From positions 1-64,000 of the forward strand of contig CAJTXP010000005.1 of the NCBI GenBank assembly GCA_910583615.1: a stretch of DNA of 64,000 nt, given 5' to 3'. The notes under the pieces are model-generated. The model ran no database searches. It saw only the letters and a list, made by a program, of their open reading frames with translations, and was not told the origin of the DNA. Every line of letters begins with the position of its first letter. Within the stretch, counting starts at the first letter, position 1. Both the position numbers and the translations under genes were made by a program. Below are positions 25,731 to 33,244 of this stretch, in pieces. Source of the DNA: an uncultured Lachnospiraceae bacterium (GTDB lineage: Bacteria; Bacillota; Clostridia; Lachnospirales; Lachnospiraceae).

Positions 25731-26866
25731 TGATCAGACGTCCTAAAGCAGTCCGTATTCCCGGTACAGCCGCATCCGGGCAGTCCGGTCTGTTGCGGCA
25801 AGACGGACGTCCTCCTGCCGGTTGTCTGCAAGCAGGCGGTTCAGAAGTTCGGACAGCAGCGCCTCTCCTTCTTCACGGCCCTCTTCTCTGCCGATCTCCC
25901 GTTCTTCTCTTCGGATATATTCCATGGTTTTCTGTTCGTCGTATTCCGCCAGTAACATCTCAAGCACCTCCGTCCGGCATCTTCCCAGCAGGTCCGACAG
26001 GATTCCCTGCTCCTCGCAGGTGTCCATGGCGCATTTGACCGCCGCCTGGATCTGCATTCCGTTTTTCAGATTGTTCCTGATGCATCCGATAAATTCCGCG
26101 TATTCCCACAGTCTCCGGCACCGTTCCATCAGCTCCCGGTTGTGCCCCTGATTGATGTTCAGCACCCGGACCCGGCACTCCACGGCCGGGAGGCTGTCCT
26201 GTTCCGGAAGCAGAAATGCTTCCGAAAGGCAAAGCATGGTCTCGTCAGGCTCTTCGGTGTTTCCATTGTAGAAGACCACATAATTGGGAAACGGGAGCGG
26301 AATCTGCCGGACTCCGTACAGGTCATAGCCGTTAGTCTTTACATAAGTCTGATAGAGAGCGGCAAAGTAGATCAGGCCCCGAAGGGGCATATTCCGGTAC
26401 ATGGTGCTCTGGTGTTCGTACAGGTTCAGGGTATTGCCAACGATAAAAGAAATATCATTCTTTACCCCGAGAAATACTGCGTCCTCCAGAGTCGTGACGG
26501 TAAGCGCTTCCGGGTCTTCATAGTCTGTTCCGTTGAGTGCGTTGTACAGATCCAGAAGATCCCTTCGGTCCTGAAAGGCAAGGCGGAACAGGCGGTCCTT
26601 GTGTTTCCGGTTGATCGGCTGTTTCGTTAACTGCTGCCGGGAGTGTCTGCGTTTTCTTCGTTTTTTCATCGGCTTCTCCTTTATTATACCTGTTTTTGTG
26701 TGCGTCTGACAAGGGGATCTTAAATGATCTGGTTATTAAAGGTTCTGCCTGCGTATTCGCATTTGGCCCATCTGGGAACCGACGGTAACTGCAAAGGTAG
26801 AAAATTTTCATTTTTACGTATGGAATCCTGGAACCGAGTGGTTCCGTATTGATTTCAGATGGTTTG
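25731..26866. repeat. Tandem ~1.1-kb duplication, copy A
   Basis: This block (an Rpn-family gene plus its upstream region) recurs at 27062-28186, offset by about 1,320 bp. From about 25,900 to 26,735 the two copies are identical by row-by-row reading, while the gene's 3' ~150 bp and the outermost upstream part differ at many sites. The mosaic suggests gene conversion or a partial later duplication. Confidence 0.9.
25743..26669 (-). CDS. Rpn-family PD-(D/E)XK nuclease/putative transposase, copy A
   Basis: A 308-residue protein of the Rpn/PDDEXK-transposase family: KHKDRLFRLAFQDR near the start, then KNDISFIVGNTLNLYEHQS, holding the Asp and Glu-x-Gln expected of the nuclease core, then RNMPLRGLIYFAALY. 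Related E. coli Rpn proteins are DNA endonucleases that promote RecA-independent recombination. The C-terminal tail is rich in R-E-E-x-G repeats and is slightly longer (REEGREEG) than in copy B. The stop comes at EYGLL, three residues earlier than copy B. No terminal inverted repeats were seen, so self-mobility is not supported. Confidence 0.8.
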   Translation of the reverse strand: MKKRRKRRHSRQQLTKQPINRKHKDRLFRLAFQDRRDLLDLYNALNGTDYEDPEALTVTTLEDAVFLGVKNDISFIVGNTLNLYEHQSTMYRNMPLRGLIYFAALYQTYVKTNGYDLYGVRQIPLPFPNYVVFYNGNTEEPDETMLCLSEAFLLPEQDSLPAVECRVRVLNINQGHNRELMERCRRLWEYAEFIGCIRNNLKNGMQIQAAVKCAMDTCEEQGILSDLLGRCRTEVLEMLLAEYDEQKTMEYIRREEREIGREEGREEGEALLSELLNRLLADNRQEDVRLAATDRTARMRLYREYGLL

Positions 26867-27061
26867 AATATATATATTCAAAAGCGCGCTGGTTTCCGAT
26901 CAAGACCGGTTCGGGAAGATGTGGGAATGACGAAATTTCCCCGATTACTTCTGCCGTGTCCGGATAAAGAGAGCGGCAAAGTAAACCAGCTTCTGGAGCG
27001 GCATGTTCCGGCACTTGATACTTCTGGAAAATCAGGTGAAATTTGCTGACAGTATGTATGT
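26867..27061. pseudogene. Scar with GH32 and Rpn gene fragments
   Basis: Bases 26876-26929 match 35378-35431 of the broken GH32 gene with few differences and would encode KSALVSDQDRFGKMWE on the plus strand. Bases ~26963-27028, read on the minus strand, encode a divergent Rpn piece, RNMPLQKLVYFAALY, not copied from either neighbour. Neither fragment is expressed as a full domain. The stretch between the two Rpn copies is thus a junction of remnants from two unrelated gene families. Confidence 0.7.
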
Positions 27062-28186
27062 TTGATCAGACGTCCTCCAGCAGTCCATATTCCCGGTACA
27101 GCCGCATCCGGGCAGCCCGGTCCGCTGCGGCAAGACGGACGTCTTCCTGCCGGTTGTCTGCAAGCAGGCGTTTTAGAAGTTCGGACAGGAGGGTCTCCCC
27201 TTCTTCTCTGCCGATTTCCCGTTCTTCTCTTCGGATATATTCCATGGTTTTCTGTTCGTCGTATTCCGCCAGTAACATCTCAAGCACCTCCGTCCGGCAT
27301 CTTCCCAGCAGGTCCGACAGGATTCCCTGCTCCTCGCAGGTGTCCATGGCGCATTTGACCGCCGCCTGGATCTGCATTCCGTTTTTCAGATTGTTCCTGA
27401 TGCATCCGATAAATTCCGCGTATTCCCACAGTCTCCGGCACCGTTCCATCAGCTCCCGGTTGTGCCCCTGATTGATGTTCAGCACCCGGACCCGGCACTC
27501 CACGGCCGGGAGGCTGTCCTGTTCCGGAAGCAGAAATGCTTCCGAAAGGCAAAGCATGGTCTCGTCAGGCTCTTCGGTGTTTCCATTGTAGAAGACCACA
27601 TAATTGGGAAACGGGAGCGGAATCTGCCGGACTCCGTACAGGTCATAGCCGTTAGTCTTTACATAAGTCTGATAGAGAGCGGCAAAGTAGATCAGGCCCC
27701 GAAGGGGCATATTCCGGTACATGGTGCTCTGGTGTTCGTACAGGTTCAGGGTATTGCCAACGATAAAAGAAATATCATTCTTTACCCCGAGAAATACTGC
27801 GTCCTCCAGAGTCGTGACGGTAAGCGCTTCCGGGTCTTCATAGTCTGTTCCGTTGAGTGCGTTGTACAGATCCAGAAGATCCCTTCGGTCCTGAAAGGCA
27901 AGGCGGAACAGGCGGTCCTTGTGTTTCCGGTTGATCGGCTGTTTCGTTAACTGCTGCCGGGAGTGTCTGCGTTTTCTTCGTTTTTTCATCGGCTTCTCCT
28001 TTATTATACCTGTTTTTGTGTGCGTCTGACAAGGGGATCTTAAATGATCTGGTTATCAAAGGTTCTGCCTGCGTATTCGCATTTGGCCCATCTGGGAACC
28101 GACGGCAACTGCAAAGGCAGAAGATTTTCATTTTTACGTATGGAATCCTGGAACCGAATGGTTCCGTATTGATTTCAGACAATGTG
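27062..28186. repeat. Tandem ~1.1-kb duplication, copy B
   Basis: Second copy of the 25731-26866 block. The upstream portion (28020-28186) has scattered substitutions relative to copy A, and the two diverge completely after about 28,186. Confidence 0.9.
27066..27989 (-). CDS. Rpn-family PD-(D/E)XK nuclease/putative transposase, copy B
   Basis: A 307-residue near-duplicate of copy A. The first ~250 residues are identical, including the nuclease-core motifs KNDISF and LYEHQS. The C-terminus differs: a shorter R-E-E-x-G tract and an extra EDV before the stop. Presence of two intact copies plus a third fragment fits the family's habit of multiplying within genomes. An RNA terminator is not seen between the copies. 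Confidence 0.8.
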   Translation of the reverse strand: MKKRRKRRHSRQQLTKQPINRKHKDRLFRLAFQDRRDLLDLYNALNGTDYEDPEALTVTTLEDAVFLGVKNDISFIVGNTLNLYEHQSTMYRNMPLRGLIYFAALYQTYVKTNGYDLYGVRQIPLPFPNYVVFYNGNTEEPDETMLCLSEAFLLPEQDSLPAVECRVRVLNINQGHNRELMERCRRLWEYAEFIGCIRNNLKNGMQIQAAVKCAMDTCEEQGILSDLLGRCRTEVLEMLLAEYDEQKTMEYIRREEREIGREEGETLLSELLKRLLADNRQEDVRLAAADRAARMRLYREYGLLEDV

Positions 28187-28228
28187 AATATATACACATT
28201 ATCATAACTGTAAGTGTTTTTCAAGAAC

Positions 28229-28277
28229 AAAAATCCCCTTGGAGCGGCCCGGAGGTTGATCCGGGTTCCCCAAGGGG
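28229..28277 (-). terminator. Terminator for the minus-strand yesL-region operon
   Basis: On the minus strand CCCCTTGG pairs with CCAAGGGG, with an inner CCCGG/CCGGG stem, followed by ATTTTTGTTCTT. It lies 15 bases past the stop of the gene at 28292. Confidence 0.8.
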
Positions 28278-28291
28278 AATGCTGTCTGAGA

Positions 28292-29029
28292 TTACTCTTC
28301 CGAATACAGATAGTTGATATATTCAATTACCATATCCATCCGCGGCGTATTTTTTATGACGCCAAGATACACGTCTCCGTCAAAACCGGCGTTCTTAAAA
28401 AGTCCTTTTTGCGACATCTTAAGTCCCATGGAGCAGGTTTCCGCCGCGGATTCAGAAACCGACGGCCAGTCGGCCTGCGTGTCATCGGTATCATTTTCCT
28501 GCAGGACGGTACTGGTCACAAGGTACGGGGTCCATTGTGCGGCGGTTTCGGCATCCAGTTCCCGGAGCAGTGCGTCCAGATTATAAAGATATCCGTTTTG
28601 GGAAAACAGGTCAAAGGCTTCCCGGTTCATGAGCAGCACATCCAGCTGTTCGCCGTCGATGGAAGCGAGTATTTTGACACGGGAAGCATAGGCGTATTCA
28701 CGGTTGGGATCGTCGGGATCGTCCGTGAAGTATAAGCCTGTATACAGTCTCAGATCGGTTCTGGAAGTGCCGGCATCTATGGAATTAAGGAAACCGCGGC
28801 TTAATTCGGCGGCAAGGGGCTCTCCTGCGGAAACATTTACAAGGCCGGTATACAGTACAATGTCTTTTCTGGTAAAATGACCGTATACCATGCTGCCCAT
28901 GAGATACAGGAGGATCAGGCAGACGGCGATCGGCAGCTTGTAATAGTCCCAGACATATTGTATTTTCTGTTTTCCGTGAAGCTGCTTCCAGCGGTTTTCT
29001 TTTTCGGAATCGGTTGTTCGGGTGTACAT
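28292..29029 (-). CDS. Membrane-anchored extracytoplasmic protein of unknown function
   Basis: A 245-residue protein with a short basic cytoplasmic N-terminus (KENRWKQLHGKQKIQYVWDYYK), one membrane segment (LPIAVCLILLYLMGSMVYG) and an extracytoplasmic domain that looks like a small substrate-binding-protein fold (ends GVIKNTPRMDMVIEYINYLYSEE). The start at 29029 is chosen because AAGGAG lies 7 bases upstream; a longer frame begins eight codons earlier. It follows yesL in what is probably one operon with lacI. It is not recognised. A role in sensing or aiding the adjacent sugar ABC transporter is a guess from context. Confidence 0.6.
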   Translation of the reverse strand: MYTRTTDSEKENRWKQLHGKQKIQYVWDYYKLPIAVCLILLYLMGSMVYGHFTRKDIVLYTGLVNVSAGEPLAAELSRGFLNSIDAGTSRTDLRLYTGLYFTDDPDDPNREYAYASRVKILASIDGEQLDVLLMNREAFDLFSQNGYLYNLDALLRELDAETAAQWTPYLVTSTVLQENDTDDTQADWPSVSESAAETCSMGLKMSQKGLFKNAGFDGDVYLGVIKNTPRMDMVIEYINYLYSEE

Positions 29030-29117
29030 AGGGGGGCTCCTTTTTGGCGGCATTCGGTTTTAGCACTTCAGACCGGCGCCGGGGTTCAGGGACAAAGATC
29101 CGGGATCTTCTGCCGTT

Positions 29118-29771
29118 TCAGACCTGCTGCGTCTCGGAAGCGGCGTCTGCGTGCTGTCCGCTCTTCTCCTGACAGAGCTGCAGAATATTGGACAGCAGGA
29201 AGGAACAGAGCAGGGCGCAGAGGCCTTCTCCGAAGATGACGGCCGGGGTAAAGATGCGGACGATGACCAGCAGCATGATAAAATAAACGGCAGCCATCAG
29301 TACGGTACAGAACAGAAAACGGACGCCGATGAACAGCGCGTTTTTGAACATGGCGCCGGTGGTATTGTCGAATCTTGCAAGGAGCGGAAAGATATACATC
29401 AGGACAATGGCGTAGGCGATGGCGGCAACGCAGAAAACTGCCGTGCAGAGCGTCCAGAACAGATTTTCAAACCGCATATGATACAGCACGTATCCGTCCA
29501 CGCCGAGAATGATTCCGGCAGCAAGCAGGATCAGCCATATGAGGGTGCCCTGTCTAAAATTTTGTCGGAAAGAGCGGAAAAACGCCTTTGTAATATTGCC
29601 CTCTTCATTTTTGGAAATCTTCAGCGTCACGTAGAAAAGCGCGGTGGTGGATGCGCCGACGGTGATCACCGGAATACAGCAGAGGAACCATAAAATGTTC
29701 AGATAGACGCTGTATACGATTTTGTTGACAAACTGCAGGACGGGGCCGTCCACATTGAATAAATCAGTCAT
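29118..29771 (-). CDS. YesL/DUF624 family membrane protein
   Basis: A 217-residue integral membrane protein with about five hydrophobic segments. It has the family's hallmark start FNVDGPVLQFVNKI...NILWFLCCIPVITVGAST and ALFYVTLK. DUF624 proteins are nearly always encoded beside CUT1-type oligosaccharide ABC transporters, as here; their function is unknown. AGGAGG precedes the ATG. It lies between lacI and the unknown membrane-anchored gene, all on the minus strand. Confidence 0.85.
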   Translation of the reverse strand: MTDLFNVDGPVLQFVNKIVYSVYLNILWFLCCIPVITVGASTTALFYVTLKISKNEEGNITKAFFRSFRQNFRQGTLIWLILLAAGIILGVDGYVLYHMRFENLFWTLCTAVFCVAAIAYAIVLMYIFPLLARFDNTTGAMFKNALFIGVRFLFCTVLMAAVYFIMLLVIVRIFTPAVIFGEGLCALLCSFLLSNILQLCQEKSGQHADAASETQQV

Positions 29772-29813
29772 AAGTTTCCTCCTTGGACAGATGGTTGAAA
29801 AGTCTGTAACAGA

Positions 29814-30884
29814 TCAGTCTTCTGTGGATTCCCGATAGATCAGGTCCGTCTCCGTATGCACGGTGCGGTAATTCAGAGAAGGCTCGTTGATGCGGGACAT
29901 GAGCAGATTGACCGCGGAAAATCCCATGATCTGGCTGTGGATATGGATGGTGGTAAGAGTAGGTGTTACAATCTTGGATTCCGGCGAATCGTCAAACCCG
30001 CACAGCCATACATCCTCCGGAACGGAATATCCGGATTTTTTCAGCACCTGCAGAGCGTCCAGCGCCACAAAGTCGTTGGCGCATAAGAATACCTCCGGTA
30101 GCTGCGGAAGCCGCTGAAAGCTTTCTGCCAGATATTCCTGATACTCTTCAGAAGACGGATTGCGGATTCCTTCTTTATTCCGTATGATGCAGTATTCCTC
30201 CGGACAGCCAAGCCCGGTCAGGTACATGGCGTTCCGGTAGGCCATATACCGCTCTAAGAAGGACAGACAGTGCATGGCTTCCCCGATGAATCCGATCCGG
30301 GTCTTCCCTCTCCTGGCCATTTCGCCCAGGAAGGAACCGATGCCGGACTGATTGTCCATACACAGAATATCTGCCCGCAGAGGTTCTTTCAGGCAGGTGA
30401 CCGGTGCGTCCACAAATAAAATCGGCAGGCCCAGGCTGCAGAGCATCTGATCATATTCATAATGAAACATCTCGATACAGAGGATGCCGGCGGTCCGTTC
30501 CCGGGAAAAAGAGGCGGGCAGTTTCATGCCGTCCTGTTCTTCTGCGAGGATCCGGTGCATGGTGAGGCTGTACCCAAGACTTGCCAGTTCCTTCTGGAAT
30601 TTATCCAGCATGACCATTGCAAAATGGTTTCCTCCCACAAAATTCGTAAGAAATACCGCGATTTCGTTTTTTTCTTTTGGCGCGGGAACGGAAAGCACAG
30701 AGCTTCCCGAAGCGGCGGCCGTTACATAGGAAAACTGTTTGTAACCCATCTCCACCGCTTTTTTTAACACCTTATCCCGGGTGGCATCTGCCAGGATGCC
30801 GGTGTTGTTGATTGCCTTTGAAACGGTATTGCGGGAAATACCAAGCTCATCGGCAATATCCTGAATCGTAACTCGTGCGCCCAT
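29814..30884 (-). CDS. LacI-family transcriptional regulator
   Basis: A 356-residue repressor: N-terminal HTH (VTIQDIADELGISRNTVSKAINNTG) with hinge, then a periplasmic-binding-protein-like sensor domain (GILCIEMFHYEYD, CANDFVALDALQVL, CGFDDSPESKIVTPTLTTI). Divergent from the ABC transporter operon and so its likely regulator; inducer probably the transported sugar. AAGGAGG precedes the ATG. Its own promoter is a perfect consensus pair within the shared intergenic region. Confidence 0.88.
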   Translation of the reverse strand: MGARVTIQDIADELGISRNTVSKAINNTGILADATRDKVLKKAVEMGYKQFSYVTAAASGSSVLSVPAPKEKNEIAVFLTNFVGGNHFAMVMLDKFQKELASLGYSLTMHRILAEEQDGMKLPASFSRERTAGILCIEMFHYEYDQMLCSLGLPILFVDAPVTCLKEPLRADILCMDNQSGIGSFLGEMARRGKTRIGFIGEAMHCLSFLERYMAYRNAMYLTGLGCPEEYCIIRNKEGIRNPSSEEYQEYLAESFQRLPQLPEVFLCANDFVALDALQVLKKSGYSVPEDVWLCGFDDSPESKIVTPTLTTIHIHSQIMGFSAVNLLMSRINEPSLNYRTVHTETDLIYRESTED

Positions 30885-30993
30885 ATACGCCTCCTTCTGT
30901 CCTTGTTTTATAAAATTCTTTTACACCTGTGATGTTCGGTCTGCATGATACAGACGGCAAATGTTTCTTTTGTCATTTGTTTGTGCTGATTCT

Positions 30994-31022
30994 ATTATAA
31001 TGCACAAATCAAAATGTGTCAA
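30994..31022 (-). promoter_or_regulatory. Promoter of lacI-family gene
   Basis: Minus strand TTGACA and TATAAT with a 17-bp spacer, about 110 bp before the ATG. The spacer contains the 10-mer TGCACAAATC (read on the plus strand, 31001-31010), which recurs at 31219-31228 downstream of the divergent promoter, so it may be an operator element. Confidence 0.75.
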
Positions 31023-31144
31023 ATGTAAAAATATAAATTTTTAAAAGAATAATTCAGGTAAAAACAACAGACATGGAATTTGTCTAAAGTGTACAGAAGG
31101 ATTCAAATGTAAAAATAATAATGTGCAAATAGCAAATAAAACTA

Positions 31145-31173
31145 TTGACTTAATGTAAAAAAAGTGATATAAA
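31145..31173 (+). promoter_or_regulatory. Promoter of the CUT1 ABC operon
   Basis: TTGACT and TATAAA with a 17-bp spacer. The surrounding 30885-31320 gap is AT-rich and otherwise gene-free. It holds four ATGTAAAA elements (near 31023, 31105, 31153 and 31195). Confidence 0.7.
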
Positions 31174-31194
31174 GATACTATACAAATCTCGGAA

Positions 31195-31217
31195 ATGTAA
31201 AATTATATATTTTACAT
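31195..31217. promoter_or_regulatory. Palindrome downstream of the ABC promoter
   Basis: Perfect 9-bp arms ATGTAAAAT and ATTTTACAT around TATAT. It begins about 21 bp after the -10 box, a position suited to repression by roadblock. The CG centre usual for LacI-type operators is absent, so the binding protein is uncertain. Confidence 0.5.
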
Positions 31218-31320
31218 ATGCACAAATCTGAAAAAGAAAGGAGAATCAGAAATACTGTACATAGGATACAGACGAAACAGCGTGCAGAAAACGGAGGGAT
31301 TTGGGAGAAAGGAGGAAGTT

Positions 31321-32271
31321 ATGACAATGAATTCAAAAACGGTTTCGGCCAAAGGACAGGAAAGCAAAGACAGAGGATTTCACAATACCATGGTCTACGT
31401 CAGACAGCACTGGCAGCTCTATCTGATCTTTCTGATGCCCGCATTTTTACTGACAATGATTTTCAAGTACGCGCCCATGAGCGGTATACTGATCGCTTTT
31501 CAGGATTACAATCCGTTCAAAGGCGTCTCCGGAAGCGAGTGGGTGGGCTTCAAGCATTTTACAAGGTTTCTGTCCTCCCCGGACTTTATGAGATACCTGA
31601 TCAATACATTGAAGCTGAGCGTGTACAGCCTGCTGTGGGGCTTTCCGGTTCCGATCATTCTGGCGCTTCTGCTGAACCGGATCCAGAGTTCGGGGATCAA
31701 GAAGAAGATTCAGCTGGTGCTCTATCTTCCGAACTTTGTGTCGGTAATCGTGCTCTGCGGTATCGTGCGGATCTTTCTGTCCGTGACCGGACCGGTGAAC
31801 CTGCTGCTGGGAACGGATATGAACTTTATGACCATGCCGGAGGCGTTCCGCTCCATCTACATTATCAGCGGAATCTGGCAGGGGGCAGGCTGGGCATCCA
31901 TCATGTACACGGCGTCCCTGTCCAATGCAAGCCAGGAGCTCCGGGAGGCCGCGGTTATGGACGGCGCGAATATCCTGCAGCAGATCCGGGCGGTGGAGTG
32001 GCCGGCGATCAAGGATATGGTCGTGATCCAGTTCATTCTCCAGGCCGGAAATATCATGAGCATCGGTTTTGAAAAAGCCTACGCTCTGCAGACGGACCTG
32101 AACCTTCCGGCGTCGGAGATCATCGCGACCTATGTATACCGGAAAGGCCTGATCGACGGCGATTACAGCTTTTCAACCGCCGTGGGCTTGTTCAATACCG
32201 TAATCAATGTCATACTTCTGCTTGCCGTGAATAAGATCGTGGCGAAGATGAATGACGGACAGGGAATCTAG
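31321..32271 (+). CDS. CUT1 sugar ABC transporter permease, LplB type
   Basis: A 316-residue inner permease with six predicted membrane segments and the EAA loop LREAAVMDGANILQQIRAVEWPAI. The N-terminus YLIFLMPAFLLTMIFKYAPMSGILIAFQDY is typical of LplB/YtcO-like permeases that partner with a YtcP-type subunit and a large lipoprotein. ATG at 31321 has AAAGGAGG 6 bases upstream. No ATP-binding subunit is encoded here, as is usual for this class; a shared MsmK-like ATPase is presumed. Confidence 0.88.
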   Translation: MTMNSKTVSAKGQESKDRGFHNTMVYVRQHWQLYLIFLMPAFLLTMIFKYAPMSGILIAFQDYNPFKGVSGSEWVGFKHFTRFLSSPDFMRYLINTLKLSVYSLLWGFPVPIILALLLNRIQSSGIKKKIQLVLYLPNFVSVIVLCGIVRIFLSVTGPVNLLLGTDMNFMTMPEAFRSIYIISGIWQGAGWASIMYTASLSNASQELREAAVMDGANILQQIRAVEWPAIKDMVVIQFILQAGNIMSIGFEKAYALQTDLNLPASEIIATYVYRKGLIDGDYSFSTAVGLFNTVINVILLLAVNKIVAKMNDGQGI

Positions 32272-32286
32272 GGAGGTGTACGCAAA

Positions 32287-33189
32287 ATGAAAAAGAAAAA
32301 GAGCGCATTTGCAAAATATTCGAGACAGGATAAGGTGCTGCTGACCATCGGATATGTGCTGCTGGGACTGTTCGTCATCGCGATCATTGTACCGATGATC
32401 TATATTGTGGTCGCGTCCTTCATGGACCCCATCACCCTGCAGAATAAGGGAATTACCTTTGACTTCAGCAAATGGACGACGACGGCCTATGAAAGGGTTA
32501 TGACCAACAGTCAAATCTGGATCGGCTTTAAAAACGCGGTGCTTTACTCGGTCCTGTTTACCGTTGTCTCCGTGACCGTGACGCTTCTGGCGGCCTATCC
32601 GCTGTCAAGGGCGGATTTCCGGGGAAAAGGATTTTTCAATGTGATTTTCATGATCACCATGTTTTTCGGGGGCGGACTGATTCCGACTTATTTGATCGTG
32701 AGTAACCTGGGACTGGTGGACAGCATGTGGGCGGTGATTCTTCCGGGCGCGTTCAGCGTCTGGAACATGACGATTGCAAGAACCTATTACCGGGGCATTC
32801 CGCAGGAACTTCGGGAGGCGGCGGATGTGGACGGCGCCAGCGAGCTGACCTTTTTCTTCAAGATTCTGCTTCCCGTCTGTACACCGGTCATCGCAGTGCT
32901 GACTCTGTGGCAGTTTGTGGCCATGTGGAACAGCTACTTTGACGCCATGATTTACCTGAACGATTCCGCCAAACAGCCCCTTCAGCTGGTGCTTCGCTCC
33001 ATCCTGATCCAGAACCAGCCGGAATCCGGGATGATCGCGGACATGCAGAGTACGGCGGCGCGCGCACAGCTGGCGGAGCTTCTGAAATATGCAACCATTA
33101 TCATTTCCAGTCTGCCGCTTCTGATCATGTATCCGTTCTTCCAGAAATATTTTGACAGCGGAATCATGGCCGGAGCGGTCAAGGGATAA
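32287..33189 (+). CDS. CUT1 sugar ABC transporter permease, YtcP type
   Basis: A 300-residue permease with six membrane segments and the EAA loop LREAADVDGASELTFFFKILLPV. The C-terminus ends YPFFQKYFDSGIMAGAVKG, the signature ending of YtcP-like subunits. It starts 15 bases after its partner permease with GGGAGG before the ATG, and forms the heterodimeric channel with it. Confidence 0.9.
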   Translation: MKKKKSAFAKYSRQDKVLLTIGYVLLGLFVIAIIVPMIYIVVASFMDPITLQNKGITFDFSKWTTTAYERVMTNSQIWIGFKNAVLYSVLFTVVSVTVTLLAAYPLSRADFRGKGFFNVIFMITMFFGGGLIPTYLIVSNLGLVDSMWAVILPGAFSVWNMTIARTYYRGIPQELREAADVDGASELTFFFKILLPVCTPVIAVLTLWQFVAMWNSYFDAMIYLNDSAKQPLQLVLRSILIQNQPESGMIADMQSTAARAQLAELLKYATIIISSLPLLIMYPFFQKYFDSGIMAGAVKG

Positions 33190-33244
33190 CAGGAATGATT
33201 ACTGAAATGGCGGCAGGCCATAACAATGAGAAGGAGGCAGAGGA

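Noticed and set aside
25743..28186. Insertion sequence or composite transposon formed by the two Rpn genes.
   Set aside because: No terminal inverted repeats or target-site duplications were visible at the ends of the duplicated blocks.
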